The notes: generated by a model from the sequence alone, not told the origin. 25,911 nt of DNA from CALKUP01 sp964492735 (GCA_964492735.1 CAZBLE010000015.1:1-25911); one strand, 5' to 3'. Positions 14,301 through 22,566 are shown, numbered from the stretch's first letter. A program made the numbers and translations.

Positions 14301-15352
14301 TACAGCGCTTCCATTCGTTGAATAAATGCCGTACTTGTAAATTGCTGGGCATGAATTTTTCCAGCACGAGACATTTTTTCTTGCAACTCTGAAGATAATA
14401 AAACAGATTGAATTGCGCTGTGAATTTCGGAAGCTTCTCGCGTGTCTACTAATGCGGCAGCTTTTCCGGCAACTTCTTGCACGCTCGTGCTACTGCTTGC
14501 AATCACAGGGCAGCCACGAAGCATGGCTTCAACAACAGGCAAACCAAAACCTTCATGGAGTGATGGGAAGACAAATGCAATGGCATTGTCATACAGCCAG
14601 AGAAGTGTTTCAGTTGAAACATATCCAGCACCGATAATATTTTTTTTGTCGCTCTGAATTTTTTCTGTGTCACTACCAACAACAATTAACGGAGGGAAGT
14701 TTTCAGAATAAGCATCTAATACAGCTTGAATATTTTTATGCGGTAAGTGTGATGATACTAAAAACAAAAACCCATTCATGAGTGTCATTTTTTGACGAAC
14801 AATCTGCGCTTCAGTGTCTTGTAATTCTTGAGGAAGCGCTGAGCCGCGTAGTGATGCAGTTTCTGAGTACACTGCATTTGCGCCAAGATGCGCGACAGAA
14901 AATTTTTCAAGATCATCAGGTATCTGTAAATGGTTGAGTGTGTCTTGTTTGGTGAACTCAGATACAAAGTGCACGCGATCAGCGCGCTGTAGCCCATCAC
15001 GTAAAAATCGCTCAAATTGTCGCCGCGCGCTCGTTGAATATTCTCCCGCACTAGAATCATGTAGTGGAATAATGTCGTGAACAGTGAAAATACGCTTGGC
15101 TTTTTTTGTATGCGGCAATGCACCGAATGGCCATAGCGCATGATAGATATCAATGTCTACACCACGATCAATTGGAAAGAGTCTGCGCAAAGGAGTTGGC
15201 CAGAGGGCGTTCTGTAAAAAAAATGGTATAATTGGTTTTGGTAGCTCGACGGTATGATCTTGTTGAACGAAGCCTTCATGTAAGGTTTTTGCCACAGAAA
15301 AAATGCCAGTGAGGGGAGGGGTGAGTGCGCGATAGTCTAATCCAATCTTCAT
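14279..15352 (-). CDS. Glycosyltransferase, GT4 family (WbaZ/mannosyltransferase-like)
   Basis: A 357-residue GT4 enzyme beginning MKIGLDYRALTPPLTGI, a start typical of O-antigen mannosyltransferase-like proteins. The ATG at 15352 is preferred; an upstream TTG at 15409 would add a hydrophobic stretch that overlaps the next gene and its promoter. IFTVHDIIPL (about residues 85-94), FLVSSHLPHKN (about 196-206) and HEGFGLPVVEAMLRGCPVIAS near 265-285 contain the donor-site E-x7-E motif. It is convergent with, and overlaps, the preceding glycosyltransferase. It is divergent from the GHL15-like gene, with 55 bp between starts, so regulation may be shared. Confidence 0.88.
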   Translation of the reverse strand: MKIGLDYRALTPPLTGIFSVAKTLHEGFVQQDHTVELPKPIIPFFLQNALWPTPLRRLFPIDRGVDIDIYHALWPFGALPHTKKAKRIFTVHDIIPLHDSSAGEYSTSARRQFERFLRDGLQRADRVHFVSEFTKQDTLNHLQIPDDLEKFSVAHLGANAVYSETASLRGSALPQELQDTEAQIVRQKMTLMNGFLFLVSSHLPHKNIQAVLDAYSENFPPLIVVGSDTEKIQSDKKNIIGAGYVSTETLLWLYDNAIAFVFPSLHEGFGLPVVEAMLRGCPVIASSSTSVQEVAGKAAALVDTREASEIHSAIQSVLLSSELQEKMSRAGKIHAQQFTSTAFIQRMEALYQSTLAR

Positions 15353-15367
15353 AAAAAGGGCTAAATA

Positions 15368-15396
15368 TTGACAAAAAAGAAAAAATATGATGTAAT
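15368..15396 (+). promoter_or_regulatory. Promoter of the GHL15-like gene
   Basis: TTGACA (15368-15373), a 17-nt spacer and TGTAAT (15391-15396). The ATG follows 11 nt after the -10, so the leader is only about 5 nt and has no ribosome binding site. Confidence 0.75.
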
Positions 15397-15407
15397 GCAG
15401 CAAATTC

Positions 15408-17468
15408 ATGAAGTATTATATTTCCACAATTTTAGGGAAATTAACGCATTCTGCTGTTGCTGCGATTTTTTTTGTATCACTGATCTCTGTGGCTGCTCCG
15501 AGTCCTGTTGCCGCGGCAGAACCACAGTATCCGCTCTTGTCATTATATTACGTTGACTGCTGTTTTACAATGTCAGAAGCTGCCGATATTGCAAAGTTTG
15601 ACCTGGTAATTGTCACAATGGAAGCAGCGGAATACAACGCGGTAGGAATTGCAAAGTTGCGTGAGCTCAATCCAAAAATAAAAATCATTCCTTATGTTCC
15701 AAGCCAAGGAATTGTTGAGCAATATCCGTCCGCGACACGAGAGCGTCTGATCAATGTTGTTCGACCGGATTGGTATTTGATTCGGCCGAATGGTGAAAAG
15801 GTTTCGCGGTACACAGGAGAGTATGATTTGAATATTACAAAACCAGAAGTGCGGACAGCAATTTCAGATTTTGTTGCAGATTTAAATGATGACACATGTG
15901 GAACAAAGCGGTGTTGGGATGGTGTGTTTTTTGATGTCGTTGAAGACAATCTCGATTTTCTTGGACAGCTAGATTTAAACCGCGATGGACTGGCAGATAG
16001 TAACGTGAACACACAGTGGGTTGCTGCTTATAAAGACTTGTTTAAAACAACGCGTAATAAGATTGGCACAGATTCCTTGATTATTATTAATGGCGCATCG
16101 AACCTTGATATTCAAAGTGATATCAACGGTCGAATGTTTGAAAATTTTCCAACCCCGTGGCACGCAAACGGAAAATGGGATGGGACAGCAGAAAACGTAC
16201 CAACGCTCAATCAGTACAACATGAATCCGGTTGGTATTATTTTTTCTGGAGAAGGAGCAAAGACGGATTATAAAAAAATGCGTTTTTCAATAGTTTCTGG
16301 TTTGATTTCTGGGACATATGCCGGATATGACAACGGTGTCGATAAGCATAATAGTATTTGGTTATACGATGAATACAATGTGCAATTAGGAAAAGCGCAG
16401 GGCAAGGCAAAAAATCTGAGCAACAAAAAAGATCCATACAAAATTCAAGATGGGATGTGGCAACGAAATTTTGAAAATGGGACAGTGCTTTTGAATACGA
16501 CCGATCAACAACAAACGATTACATTAGATCAAGGGTATGAAAAAATTCGCGGTGATCAAGATGAGTCAGTGAACACCGGCGAGACAATTGGAACCGTAAC
16601 TGTGAATCCGCATGATGGTGTCATTTTGCGTGCTCGATTACAACAAGTTGAAGATGCGGAGTATTTCAATGGAGCATTTACAAATATTTATAACAACGCT
16701 GGAGAGCGTACTCGAACAAGTTTTTTTGCCTTCTCTAGAAAATATGCCGGTGGAACAATTGTGCGTCACATTTCAGATGTTGGAAGAACAGTTGTGGCTG
16801 ATAAGACATATGTCACGGTCTATAAAGGAACAAAACAAGTTGCGAAATTTGCACCTTTCGGGAAAGGGTATGCTGGTGGTGTGCATATTGCAGTCGATCG
16901 TTTATCGGACCCAGACGCAACAGGTAAAAATAAAGGAGTGCTCAAGCCGTATCGTATTGTGGTTGCACCAAAGTCAGGGAATCCTCAAATAAAAATTTAT
17001 GATTTAAAAGGTGGAGTTGTGCAAAATAATTGCACGGTCTTTAGTTCGAAATCGACAAGCGGTGTAAATATTGCGATTGGTGATGTATTGCCATCAAAGG
17101 CCGGCAAAGAAATTGTCGTTGCACCGGGAAGTAGTGGAACGCCTCAAGTGAAAGTCTATAGCGCGAAATGTAAAATACTCAACGGAGGCTTTACAGCCTA
17201 TGACACCGGCGTGAAGTCAGGTGTATCAGTTGCTGTTGGAGATCTTGACGGTAAGGGGCAAGATGAAATTGTGACCATGCCAGCGGCTAAAGCTCAGTCG
17301 TTTGTGCGCGTATTTCGTATCGAAAAAGGGAAAAAGAAAGTAGTGAATAAGGGGTTTTATGCGTTTCCAAAATCAAATAAAGCCGGTGGGTTTGTCACTA
17401 TTTCTGATCTTGATACCGATGGGAAAAACGAGATTGTTCCGATGAGTTATGGTATCTTTAACTTCTAG
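15408..17468 (+). CDS. Secreted putative glycoside hydrolase (GHL15-like) with C-terminal FG-GAP-like propeller
   Basis: A 686-residue exported protein. Residues 1-37 form a signal peptide, ending around VAAAEP. The catalytic-type domain (about 40-410) looks like the hypothetical glycosyl hydrolase group GHL15: PKIKIIPYVPSQG near 88-100, RPDWYLIRPNGEKV near 119-132, and WDGVFFDVVEDN near 169-180, with acidic residues at a beta-strand end as in (beta/alpha)8 glycosidases. After a short beta region, residues 440-686 hold FG-GAP/VCBS-like blades such as VAVGDLDGKGQDEIV and ISDLDTDGKNEIVPM. Its place among glycosyltransferases suggests processing of, or binding to, a surface polysaccharide. Catalysis is not proven by sequence. 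The next gene starts 21 nt downstream. Confidence 0.75.
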   Translation: MKYYISTILGKLTHSAVAAIFFVSLISVAAPSPVAAAEPQYPLLSLYYVDCCFTMSEAADIAKFDLVIVTMEAAEYNAVGIAKLRELNPKIKIIPYVPSQGIVEQYPSATRERLINVVRPDWYLIRPNGEKVSRYTGEYDLNITKPEVRTAISDFVADLNDDTCGTKRCWDGVFFDVVEDNLDFLGQLDLNRDGLADSNVNTQWVAAYKDLFKTTRNKIGTDSLIIINGASNLDIQSDINGRMFENFPTPWHANGKWDGTAENVPTLNQYNMNPVGIIFSGEGAKTDYKKMRFSIVSGLISGTYAGYDNGVDKHNSIWLYDEYNVQLGKAQGKAKNLSNKKDPYKIQDGMWQRNFENGTVLLNTTDQQQTITLDQGYEKIRGDQDESVNTGETIGTVTVNPHDGVILRARLQQVEDAEYFNGAFTNIYNNAGERTRTSFFAFSRKYAGGTIVRHISDVGRTVVADKTYVTVYKGTKQVAKFAPFGKGYAGGVHIAVDRLSDPDATGKNKGVLKPYRIVVAPKSGNPQIKIYDLKGGVVQNNCTVFSSKSTSGVNIAIGDVLPSKAGKEIVVAPGSSGTPQVKVYSAKCKILNGGFTAYDTGVKSGVSVAVGDLDGKGQDEIVTMPAAKAQSFVRVFRIEKGKKKVVNKGFYAFPKSNKAGGFVTISDLDTDGKNEIVPMSYGIFNF

Positions 17469-17489
17469 CCTTGTTCTACTGAAACACCT

Positions 17490-19364
17490 ATGAAACGTCA
17501 CGCTTTCGACAAACTGCAACACACGCATGATCCAGAGAAATGGCATCATCGGAATTTCCCGACCCTGTGGCCGTGGTTTTTGTCGGGTCTGTGGACGTTC
17601 ATGCATTTGTTCATGCCGTTCATGGTGCATTATTTGACTGATAAATATGAAGGCAAATGGCACAAGGTAGTCGTTGATACAATCTATGCAGCAACGGTGA
17701 TGACATTACTCGCCGTCAATGCAGGTATTGGTTTATGGCTGTATTTATATTACACACCAGCAGATGTTGATTTACGTATTGCAACCTCAGCCCACGTGAC
17801 CTCAGGAAAGCCGATGGATATTCAAGTGACGTATGGAAATCCATATCGTGATATTAAAAATGCGCAGATTCATGTTGATCTTCCACCTGGAATGGTTGCA
17901 GCTCGAGATGGTGACCAAGCAACGGTTGATGCATTACTTGGAACAATTAAAAAAGGGACTGTTGAAACAATTCCAATTTCTGGTGTTATTTTTGGAAACG
18001 TTGGTGAAACATATACGGTCCGTGTTGTGATGGTGTATTCATATTTGGGTCGAACCCAAGAAGAAGTAGCCTTCTATCATTTTGCGGTGAAGGATTCCAC
18101 GCTGACATTAAATGTTGATTTGCCTGAGGTGGCGGTGTATGGACGAGAAGTGAGCGGAAGTATTCGTTACACAAATAATAGTACGATTGCTCGTAAGAAT
18201 GTAGATGTTCAGCTCTTGTTGCCAGAGCATTTCATACTCACTCGCATGACAGGGAAAGATATTGATTTGGAATTCAACACACAAAATAAATCAGTGCACA
18301 TTGATCGGATTCCCGGCGGCGGCGAAGGTGAGATTGTATTCACCGGATATTTTTCTTTGCAAGAAGCTCGCGAGCACCAACTCCTTGGAGATCAAGAAGT
18401 GCAAATTCGTACAACAGCAAAAGCCGCGATCGATAGTCCACTGGCGCATACAGACGAACAGTTTACCCAAGAAATCGTCGCAGGCTCAATTCCGGTTGTA
18501 AACCCGCGAGCGACATTTGCCATCACAACTCCTCATGCCATTCAATTTGGAGATCGTTGGGTGACAACGATTGCGGTGAAAAATGTTGGAGATACACCAA
18601 TTACTGATGTTGATTTATCGGCGGAAGCGCATGGTATTTCTGTAGACAGCACACAAGCGCTCTATAAGATATTCGATGGTGAAGCAACTGTGGGTTCAGG
18701 TGTGATTAATCTATCTGGCTCTGGAACAGCTCTGCCGCGCATCCCACGAATCAATGCTGGCAAGACGGGGACGATTACGTTGAGTATTCCGACCTTTGCT
18801 TCTAATGAACAGCGCGTGCAAGCATTTGTGACAGCGAGTGGTTCAATCTATGCGCCAGAAATTGAAACGCGTATTCCATTGCTTGTGCAATCAGGTGAAA
18901 CAAAGTTTCATTCTCAAGTTTCGCTTTCGCAAGAGGCGATCTATTATTCACCAGAAGGCGAGCAGTTGGGCTTTGGTCCACTTCCGCTAAAACCATGGAA
19001 AGAGACGGCGTTCCGCGTGTTGTTTGGCTTGCAAAACATTAACAACGATTTATCAAACATTCATCTATTTGCGAAGCTCAGTCCGCAGGCAGAGTGGTCA
19101 GATCTCTACAGTTATAGTGCCGGAACGGCAATGACATTTGATGCGAAAACAAAAACAGTCCATTGGACGATTCCGAGCCTTTCTCCACAAAGTCAAAAGT
19201 ATGGTGGCCAATTTGAAGCGGTGATGACACCAAACATTTTGCAGGTGAATAAGGTCGTGCCAATTTTGGAATCTGTGAGAATTACAGCAACTGATGCATT
19301 TACAGGCCAAACCTTCACTATTCAAAAGAATCAGCTTAACACACCTATAAAAGTGCTAAAATAA
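17490..19364 (+). CDS. Membrane-anchored protein with tandem Ig-like extracellular domains
   Basis: I do not recognise a named family for this 624-residue protein. A cytoplasmic, His/Trp-rich N-terminus (RHAFDKLQHTHDPEKWHHRN) is followed by two hydrophobic segments at about 29-47 and 58-82. A long, mostly beta region then contains repeating units that resemble DUF11/CARDB or S-layer-type Ig domains, for example PMDIQVTYGNPYRDIKNAQI near 109, SGSIRYTNNSTIARKNVDVQ near 219 and TTIAVKNVGDTPITDVDLS near 356. These are all spaced like domains describing conserved beta-sandwich starts. It probably follows the GHL15-like gene in one transcript (21-nt gap). A cell-surface scaffold role is inferred. 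Confidence 0.6.
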   Translation: MKRHAFDKLQHTHDPEKWHHRNFPTLWPWFLSGLWTFMHLFMPFMVHYLTDKYEGKWHKVVVDTIYAATVMTLLAVNAGIGLWLYLYYTPADVDLRIATSAHVTSGKPMDIQVTYGNPYRDIKNAQIHVDLPPGMVAARDGDQATVDALLGTIKKGTVETIPISGVIFGNVGETYTVRVVMVYSYLGRTQEEVAFYHFAVKDSTLTLNVDLPEVAVYGREVSGSIRYTNNSTIARKNVDVQLLLPEHFILTRMTGKDIDLEFNTQNKSVHIDRIPGGGEGEIVFTGYFSLQEAREHQLLGDQEVQIRTTAKAAIDSPLAHTDEQFTQEIVAGSIPVVNPRATFAITTPHAIQFGDRWVTTIAVKNVGDTPITDVDLSAEAHGISVDSTQALYKIFDGEATVGSGVINLSGSGTALPRIPRINAGKTGTITLSIPTFASNEQRVQAFVTASGSIYAPEIETRIPLLVQSGETKFHSQVSLSQEAIYYSPEGEQLGFGPLPLKPWKETAFRVLFGLQNINNDLSNIHLFAKLSPQAEWSDLYSYSAGTAMTFDAKTKTVHWTIPSLSPQSQKYGGQFEAVMTPNILQVNKVVPILESVRITATDAFTGQTFTIQKNQLNTPIKVLK

Positions 19365-19385
19365 GCCCTTTTCACACAAGGGGAC

Positions 19386-19414
19386 TTGACAAAATTGCAA
19401 AAATTTGATACGGT
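19386..19414 (+). promoter_or_regulatory. Probable promoter of the DUF1972-like glycosyltransferase gene
   Basis: TTGACA (19386-19391), a 17-nt spacer and a weak TACGGT (19409-19414) preceded by TGA, which could act as an extended -10. A small hairpin, CCCTT/AAGGG near 19368-19383, lies just before it and may end the preceding transcript, although no T-run follows. Confidence 0.5.
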
Positions 19415-19474
19415 ATCGGGTCATTTTGCCTCAGTTGATTGCTCTCGCAGTCAGCAAAACGACACCAAAACTGT

Positions 19475-20662
19475 ATGAAATCACTGAAAATTGCAATGTT
19501 TGGGCAGAAAGGTGCGCCAGCCACATGGGGTGGAGTGGAGCAGCATGTTCATCATTTAAGTAAACAATTAACAAAACAAGGGCATAGTGTTGTTGTGTAC
19601 GCACGTGAGCATTATGTTTCTCGTGAAAAAGCGCGACAGTTTACTGATGTGTATCCTGCAATTCGTGTTGTATTTACACCGACCTTGCGCACAAAACATT
19701 TCGATACGATTATCGCAACATTCTTTGGTGTACTGCATGCATTACTCGTTGTTCGTCCTGATGTGTATCATTTTCACAGTGTTGGTCCGTCATTGCTTGC
19801 GTTTTTGCCACGCATCTTTGCTCCTGGGGCTCGAGTTATTTCAACCTTTCATACAGCGGATCGTTTACATGCGAAATGGGGCGTATTCGCTCGTACGATG
19901 TTAACACTTGGTGAACGCGCTGCCTTATCTTTCCCACATCAGACAATTGTTGTGTCACGTGAGTTGCAAGACTATTCAGAAGAGGTCTATGGAAAAATGG
20001 CGTGGTATATCCCAAATGGTGTGGAGATTCCAGAGCAACAACTTGGAACAGAAGCGTTAGAGGCGTTTCATATCACTCCGCAAAATTATGCAGTAATCGT
20101 GAATCGATTAGTCGCTCATAAAGGTGTACATTATGCGATTGAAGCGTGGAAAAATCTTGATACAGATAAAAAGTTAGTGATTGTTGGAGATGCAGCGCTC
20201 GGAACAGAGCAGTATGTGCGTGATTTAAAAGATCTCGCTGCTGATGACCCGCGCATTGTGTTTACTGGTTTCCAAACTGGTCGCGCATTGAAGCAGTTGT
20301 ATGCACATGCGTACATGTCGATCCATCCATCTGATTCAGAAGGTTTGTCTATCTCTTTGCTTGAAGCCGCGAGTTATGGAAAAGGTATTATCGCAAGTAA
20401 CATTCCAGCGAACGTTGAAATTGTGCAGTATGGCGGATACTTTTTCGATAAAGGAAATGTTGATGGTCTTGCGCAGCAATGTGCATTCGCATTAAAGAAT
20501 CCGCACTTGTTAAAAGTGGCCGGAAAAGCAGTGCGCGAACATGTAACAATGCAATACAACTGGGAAAATATTGCACGAAGTGTCAGCGGATTGTATACTC
20601 GTGGAGGTATTAATGAACAATCATTCGAACTCCATGAAGCGTACGATCCTGCAGTTCAGTAA
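19475..20662 (+). CDS. Glycosyltransferase, GT4 family (DUF1972-like N-terminus)
   Basis: A 395-residue GT-B enzyme. The start MKSLKIAMFGQKGAPATWGGVEQHV, with the glycine loop at about residues 18-19, resembles rhamnosyl/galactosyltransferases with a DUF1972-type N-terminal domain. HFHSVGPSLLAFL (about 101-113) and FHTADRLHAKWG (about 126-137) lie on the acceptor side. IVGDAALGTEQYVRDL near 232-247 and SEGLSISLLEA near 291-301 carry the nucleotide-sugar and E-x7-E motifs. The ATG at 19475 is chosen over an in-frame TTG at 19439 because homologous similarity begins there and the TTG lies in the leader. The 3' end overlaps gtrA by 50 nt. Confidence 0.9.
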   Translation: MKSLKIAMFGQKGAPATWGGVEQHVHHLSKQLTKQGHSVVVYAREHYVSREKARQFTDVYPAIRVVFTPTLRTKHFDTIIATFFGVLHALLVVRPDVYHFHSVGPSLLAFLPRIFAPGARVISTFHTADRLHAKWGVFARTMLTLGERAALSFPHQTIVVSRELQDYSEEVYGKMAWYIPNGVEIPEQQLGTEALEAFHITPQNYAVIVNRLVAHKGVHYAIEAWKNLDTDKKLVIVGDAALGTEQYVRDLKDLAADDPRIVFTGFQTGRALKQLYAHAYMSIHPSDSEGLSISLLEAASYGKGIIASNIPANVEIVQYGGYFFDKGNVDGLAQQCAFALKNPHLLKVAGKAVREHVTMQYNWENIARSVSGLYTRGGINEQSFELHEAYDPAVQ

Positions 20663-21080
20663 ATTTGGCATCATTGGCATCGGAAATACCGCGATTGATT
20701 TAGCTGTCTTTAAGGCACTGATCCGCGGTTTTTCTTTTTTTGCTGATCATTACCTGTACGCTTCATTTATTTCATTTATTATTTCCGGGATTAACGGATA
20801 TTATTGGAGTCGCAAATGGACTTTTAAACATCATTCTGGTCGAGTGCATAAAACAACGACTCGTCAGATTGTGAAATTTTATATTGCGAGCGCAATTGCC
20901 CTTGCAGTGAATCAGGCTTTTTTATTCCTGTTTGTAGAGCATCTTCATATTATAAAAGACATCGCAAAAGTATTATCAGGCATGTCTGCGGGTGGGATTA
21001 ATTTTGCATTACAAAAATTGTGGACGTTTTCGTTCACAGGTGATTTTGATGAACGCGAAGGCGACGAGACAATTGTCTAG
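20613..21080 (+). CDS. GtrA-family membrane protein (flippase-like)
   Basis: A 155-residue protein with four hydrophobic segments, typical of GtrA. Members are thought to flip undecaprenyl-linked sugars in surface glycan or O-antigen modification. QFSKFGIIGIGNTAIDLAVFKAL near the start, INGYYWSRKWTFK near residues 62-74 and GINFALQKLWTF near the end are family hallmarks. The ATG at 20613 is preferred because GGAGG (20603-20607) sits 5 nt upstream, one of the few clear Shine-Dalgarno sites in the main block. It lies inside the preceding glycosyltransferase gene, so reinitiation or coupling is likely. Its TAG overlaps the convergent UXS-like gene's stop in the tetranucleotide CTAG. Confidence 0.9.
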   Translation: MNNHSNSMKRTILQFSKFGIIGIGNTAIDLAVFKALIRGFSFFADHYLYASFISFIISGINGYYWSRKWTFKHHSGRVHKTTTRQIVKFYIASAIALAVNQAFLFLFVEHLHIIKDIAKVLSGMSAGGINFALQKLWTFSFTGDFDEREGDETIV

Positions 21081-22135
21081 ACTGCCGAGTTGTTTGTCGG
21101 CATGTTGTTTGGACTCAATGAAGAGTATGACATTGTTTGCGCGCCAATCATGTCAGTGACGGTGCGTTGTAATCCGCTATCGAGATCGGTAACAGGAAAC
21201 CAACCAAGTTGGCGTTTTGCGCGAGTGATATCTGGAGCGGCATAGCGCACGAGCCCTTGAATTTCAGGTTTGAACAATACTTGTGATTTGGAGCCGGCCA
21301 GTTGAATGACTTGTTTTGCAATATCAATAATTTGGATGACATTGTCGTTGCCAAGATTTACTGGGTCTGCAACAGGAGTTTGCATGAGCGCGACGAGTCC
21401 TTGAATTAAATCGTCGATATAACAGTAACTGTCTTCCATGGTGCCATCGCCATAAATCACAACATCATTGTTATCAATCGCGGATTTCACAAAGTCAGGA
21501 ATCATGCGACCAGCATTGAGCATCATGCGCGGGCCATAGGTATTGAAAATGCGAGCAATTTTTGTATCGAGTTGATAGGTGCGACGATAGGTGAGTGTCA
21601 GTGTTTCCGCAAAGCGTTTGCCTTCGTTATATGAAGCGCGTTCGCCAAGTGGATTCACAAACCCCCAGTAGTCTTCTTGGAATTGAGATTGGCCGTCGAG
21701 TGGGTCGCCATAGACAGCGCGAGATGAACCGAGGAGGAATTTTGCGTTATATTCTCGGGCGAGCTCAAGCCCGTGAAAGACACCGATTGAATTGGCTTTT
21801 GCAGTTGCGAGCATAAACTCTTCGTAGCCGAGTTGAATGGTCGGGCAGGCGAGATAGTAGACTTCTTGGATGCCTTGGAATTTGACTTGCAATAAATCAA
21901 GCTCAGGGTAGAGAGAAAGATCAAGTGGTTTGGTGATGTCGTGTCGCAAAAAAACAAAGTTTGGATTTTGGAGCAGGTGAGAGATGTTGCTGACTGAGCC
22001 AGAGCTGTAATCATCAACGCAGATGACTTTAGATGTTTGAATCAATTCGTCGCAGAGGTGTGAGCCGATAAATCCCGCGCCACCAATAACGAGGACATTT
22101 TTTTTATCAAAAATAACATTGTGTTTTTCTTCCAT
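21077..22135 (-). CDS. UXS-like extended SDR (NAD-dependent sugar-nucleotide epimerase/dehydratase family)
   Basis: A 352-residue extended short-chain dehydrogenase acting on a nucleotide sugar. The NAD motif GGAGFIGSHL lies at about residues 18-27. NPNFVFLRHDITKPL, YGDPL, YWGFVNPLGERASYNEGKRFAETL (with the catalytic YxxxK as Tyr-Asn-Glu-Gly-Lys), ARIFNTYGPRM and PVNLGND all match UDP-glucuronate decarboxylases (UXS). However, the family's (S/T)SEVYG segment reads SSRAVYG, so the Ser-Glu pair implicated in decarboxylation is Arg-Ala. A different reaction, such as epimerisation, is possible. The ATG at 22135 is preferred to an in-frame TTG at 22141. The likely donor role is in the glycan pathway of the neighbouring glycosyltransferases. 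It is convergent with gtrA. Confidence 0.82.
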   Translation of the reverse strand: MEEKHNVIFDKKNVLVIGGAGFIGSHLCDELIQTSKVICVDDYSSGSVSNISHLLQNPNFVFLRHDITKPLDLSLYPELDLLQVKFQGIQEVYYLACPTIQLGYEEFMLATAKANSIGVFHGLELAREYNAKFLLGSSRAVYGDPLDGQSQFQEDYWGFVNPLGERASYNEGKRFAETLTLTYRRTYQLDTKIARIFNTYGPRMMLNAGRMIPDFVKSAIDNNDVVIYGDGTMEDSYCYIDDLIQGLVALMQTPVADPVNLGNDNVIQIIDIAKQVIQLAGSKSQVLFKPEIQGLVRYAAPDITRAKRQLGWFPVTDLDSGLQRTVTDMIGAQTMSYSSLSPNNMPTNNSAV

Positions 22136-22144
22136 ATACAAGAA

Positions 22145-22173
22145 AGTATAGTACTGATATGAAAACTTTACAA
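22145..22173 (-). promoter_or_regulatory. Promoter of the UXS-like gene
   Basis: On the minus strand, TTGTAA (22173-22168), a 17-nt spacer and TATACT (22150-22145). The ATG at 22135 is 9 nt beyond the -10, so the leader is only a few bases long. The -35 overlaps that of the opposing tRNA promoter. Confidence 0.6.
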
Positions 22174-22194
22174 ACTAGTATAATTCAGTATACT
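22167..22194 (+). promoter_or_regulatory. Promoter of tRNA-Trp
   Basis: TTTACA (22167-22172), a 16-nt spacer and TATACT (22189-22194), about 110 nt before the tRNA. The pre-tRNA leader contains a small ATTGCC-AGA-GGCAAT hairpin near 22267-22281. Confidence 0.55.
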
Positions 22195-22304
22195 CTTCAA
22201 GCTGAGTTCAATCTGCGCCACTGCGACATTGTGGTACCCTCCCAATAAAAAACGAGGTGACTTCCAATTGCCAGAGGCAATACATTGAATTCAGCACCCT
22301 TTCT

Positions 22305-22375
22305 AGGGGGTTCGTATATCGGTAGTACTACGGTCTCCAAAACCGTAAGGGCGGGTTCGATTCCTGCACCCCCTG
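22305..22375 (+). tRNA. tRNA-Trp (anticodon CCA)
   Basis: A full cloverleaf can be drawn. The acceptor stem AGGGGGT (22305-22311) pairs with ACCCCCT (22368-22374), with discriminator G22375. The D-stem is GTAT/GTAC with a GG-containing loop. The anticodon stem ACGGT/ACCGT holds the loop CTCCAAA (anticodon CCA). The T-stem GCGGG/CCTGC holds the TTCGATT loop. The 3' CCA is not encoded. A strong terminator follows immediately. Confidence 0.95.
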
Positions 22376-22378
22376 CAA
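22360..22378. repeat. tRNA 3'-end segment, copy 1 (possible attachment core)
   Basis: The T-arm/acceptor segment ATTCCTGCACCCCC-TGCAA inside and just past tRNA-Trp recurs at 22543-22562 with one extra C. Duplication of a tRNA 3' end is the classic trace of tRNA-targeted integration. Confidence 0.55.
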
Positions 22379-22416
22379 AAAAGAAAAGTCGTCACAACGT
22401 GGCGGCTTTTCTTTTT
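22377..22416 (+). terminator. Intrinsic terminator of tRNA-Trp
   Basis: A long stem pairs AAAAGTCGTCAC (22383-22394 region) with GTGGCGGCTTTT around an AAC loop, including wobbles. It extends through flanking A-rich and T-rich arms to the T-run ending at 22416. Confidence 0.85.
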
Positions 22417-22542
22417 ATGTTGGAGATGAAGAGGAGTCGAAGGGTATCCGAAGCGGCTGTCAGTGGCAGTCGATGAGGAACCCGGGCTTTGGAGGAGGAG
22501 CTGGCGGGAACCACCTGTGGTCGCCAGTGACGGGGGAAAAGG

Positions 22543-22562
22543 ATTCCTGCACCCCCCTGCAA
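22543..22562. repeat. tRNA 3'-end segment, copy 2 (att-like scar)
   Basis: Matches 22360-22378 except for one inserted C. It is not part of a complete tRNA: no matching 5' acceptor, D-arm or anticodon arm precedes it. A terminator hairpin follows, as after the true tRNA. Confidence 0.6.
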
Positions 22563-22566
22563 TAAT

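Noticed and set aside
22360..22562. Second tRNA gene downstream of tRNA-Trp
   Set aside because: Only the T-loop/acceptor 3' part is repeated; no D-arm, anticodon arm or matching 5' acceptor can be drawn.
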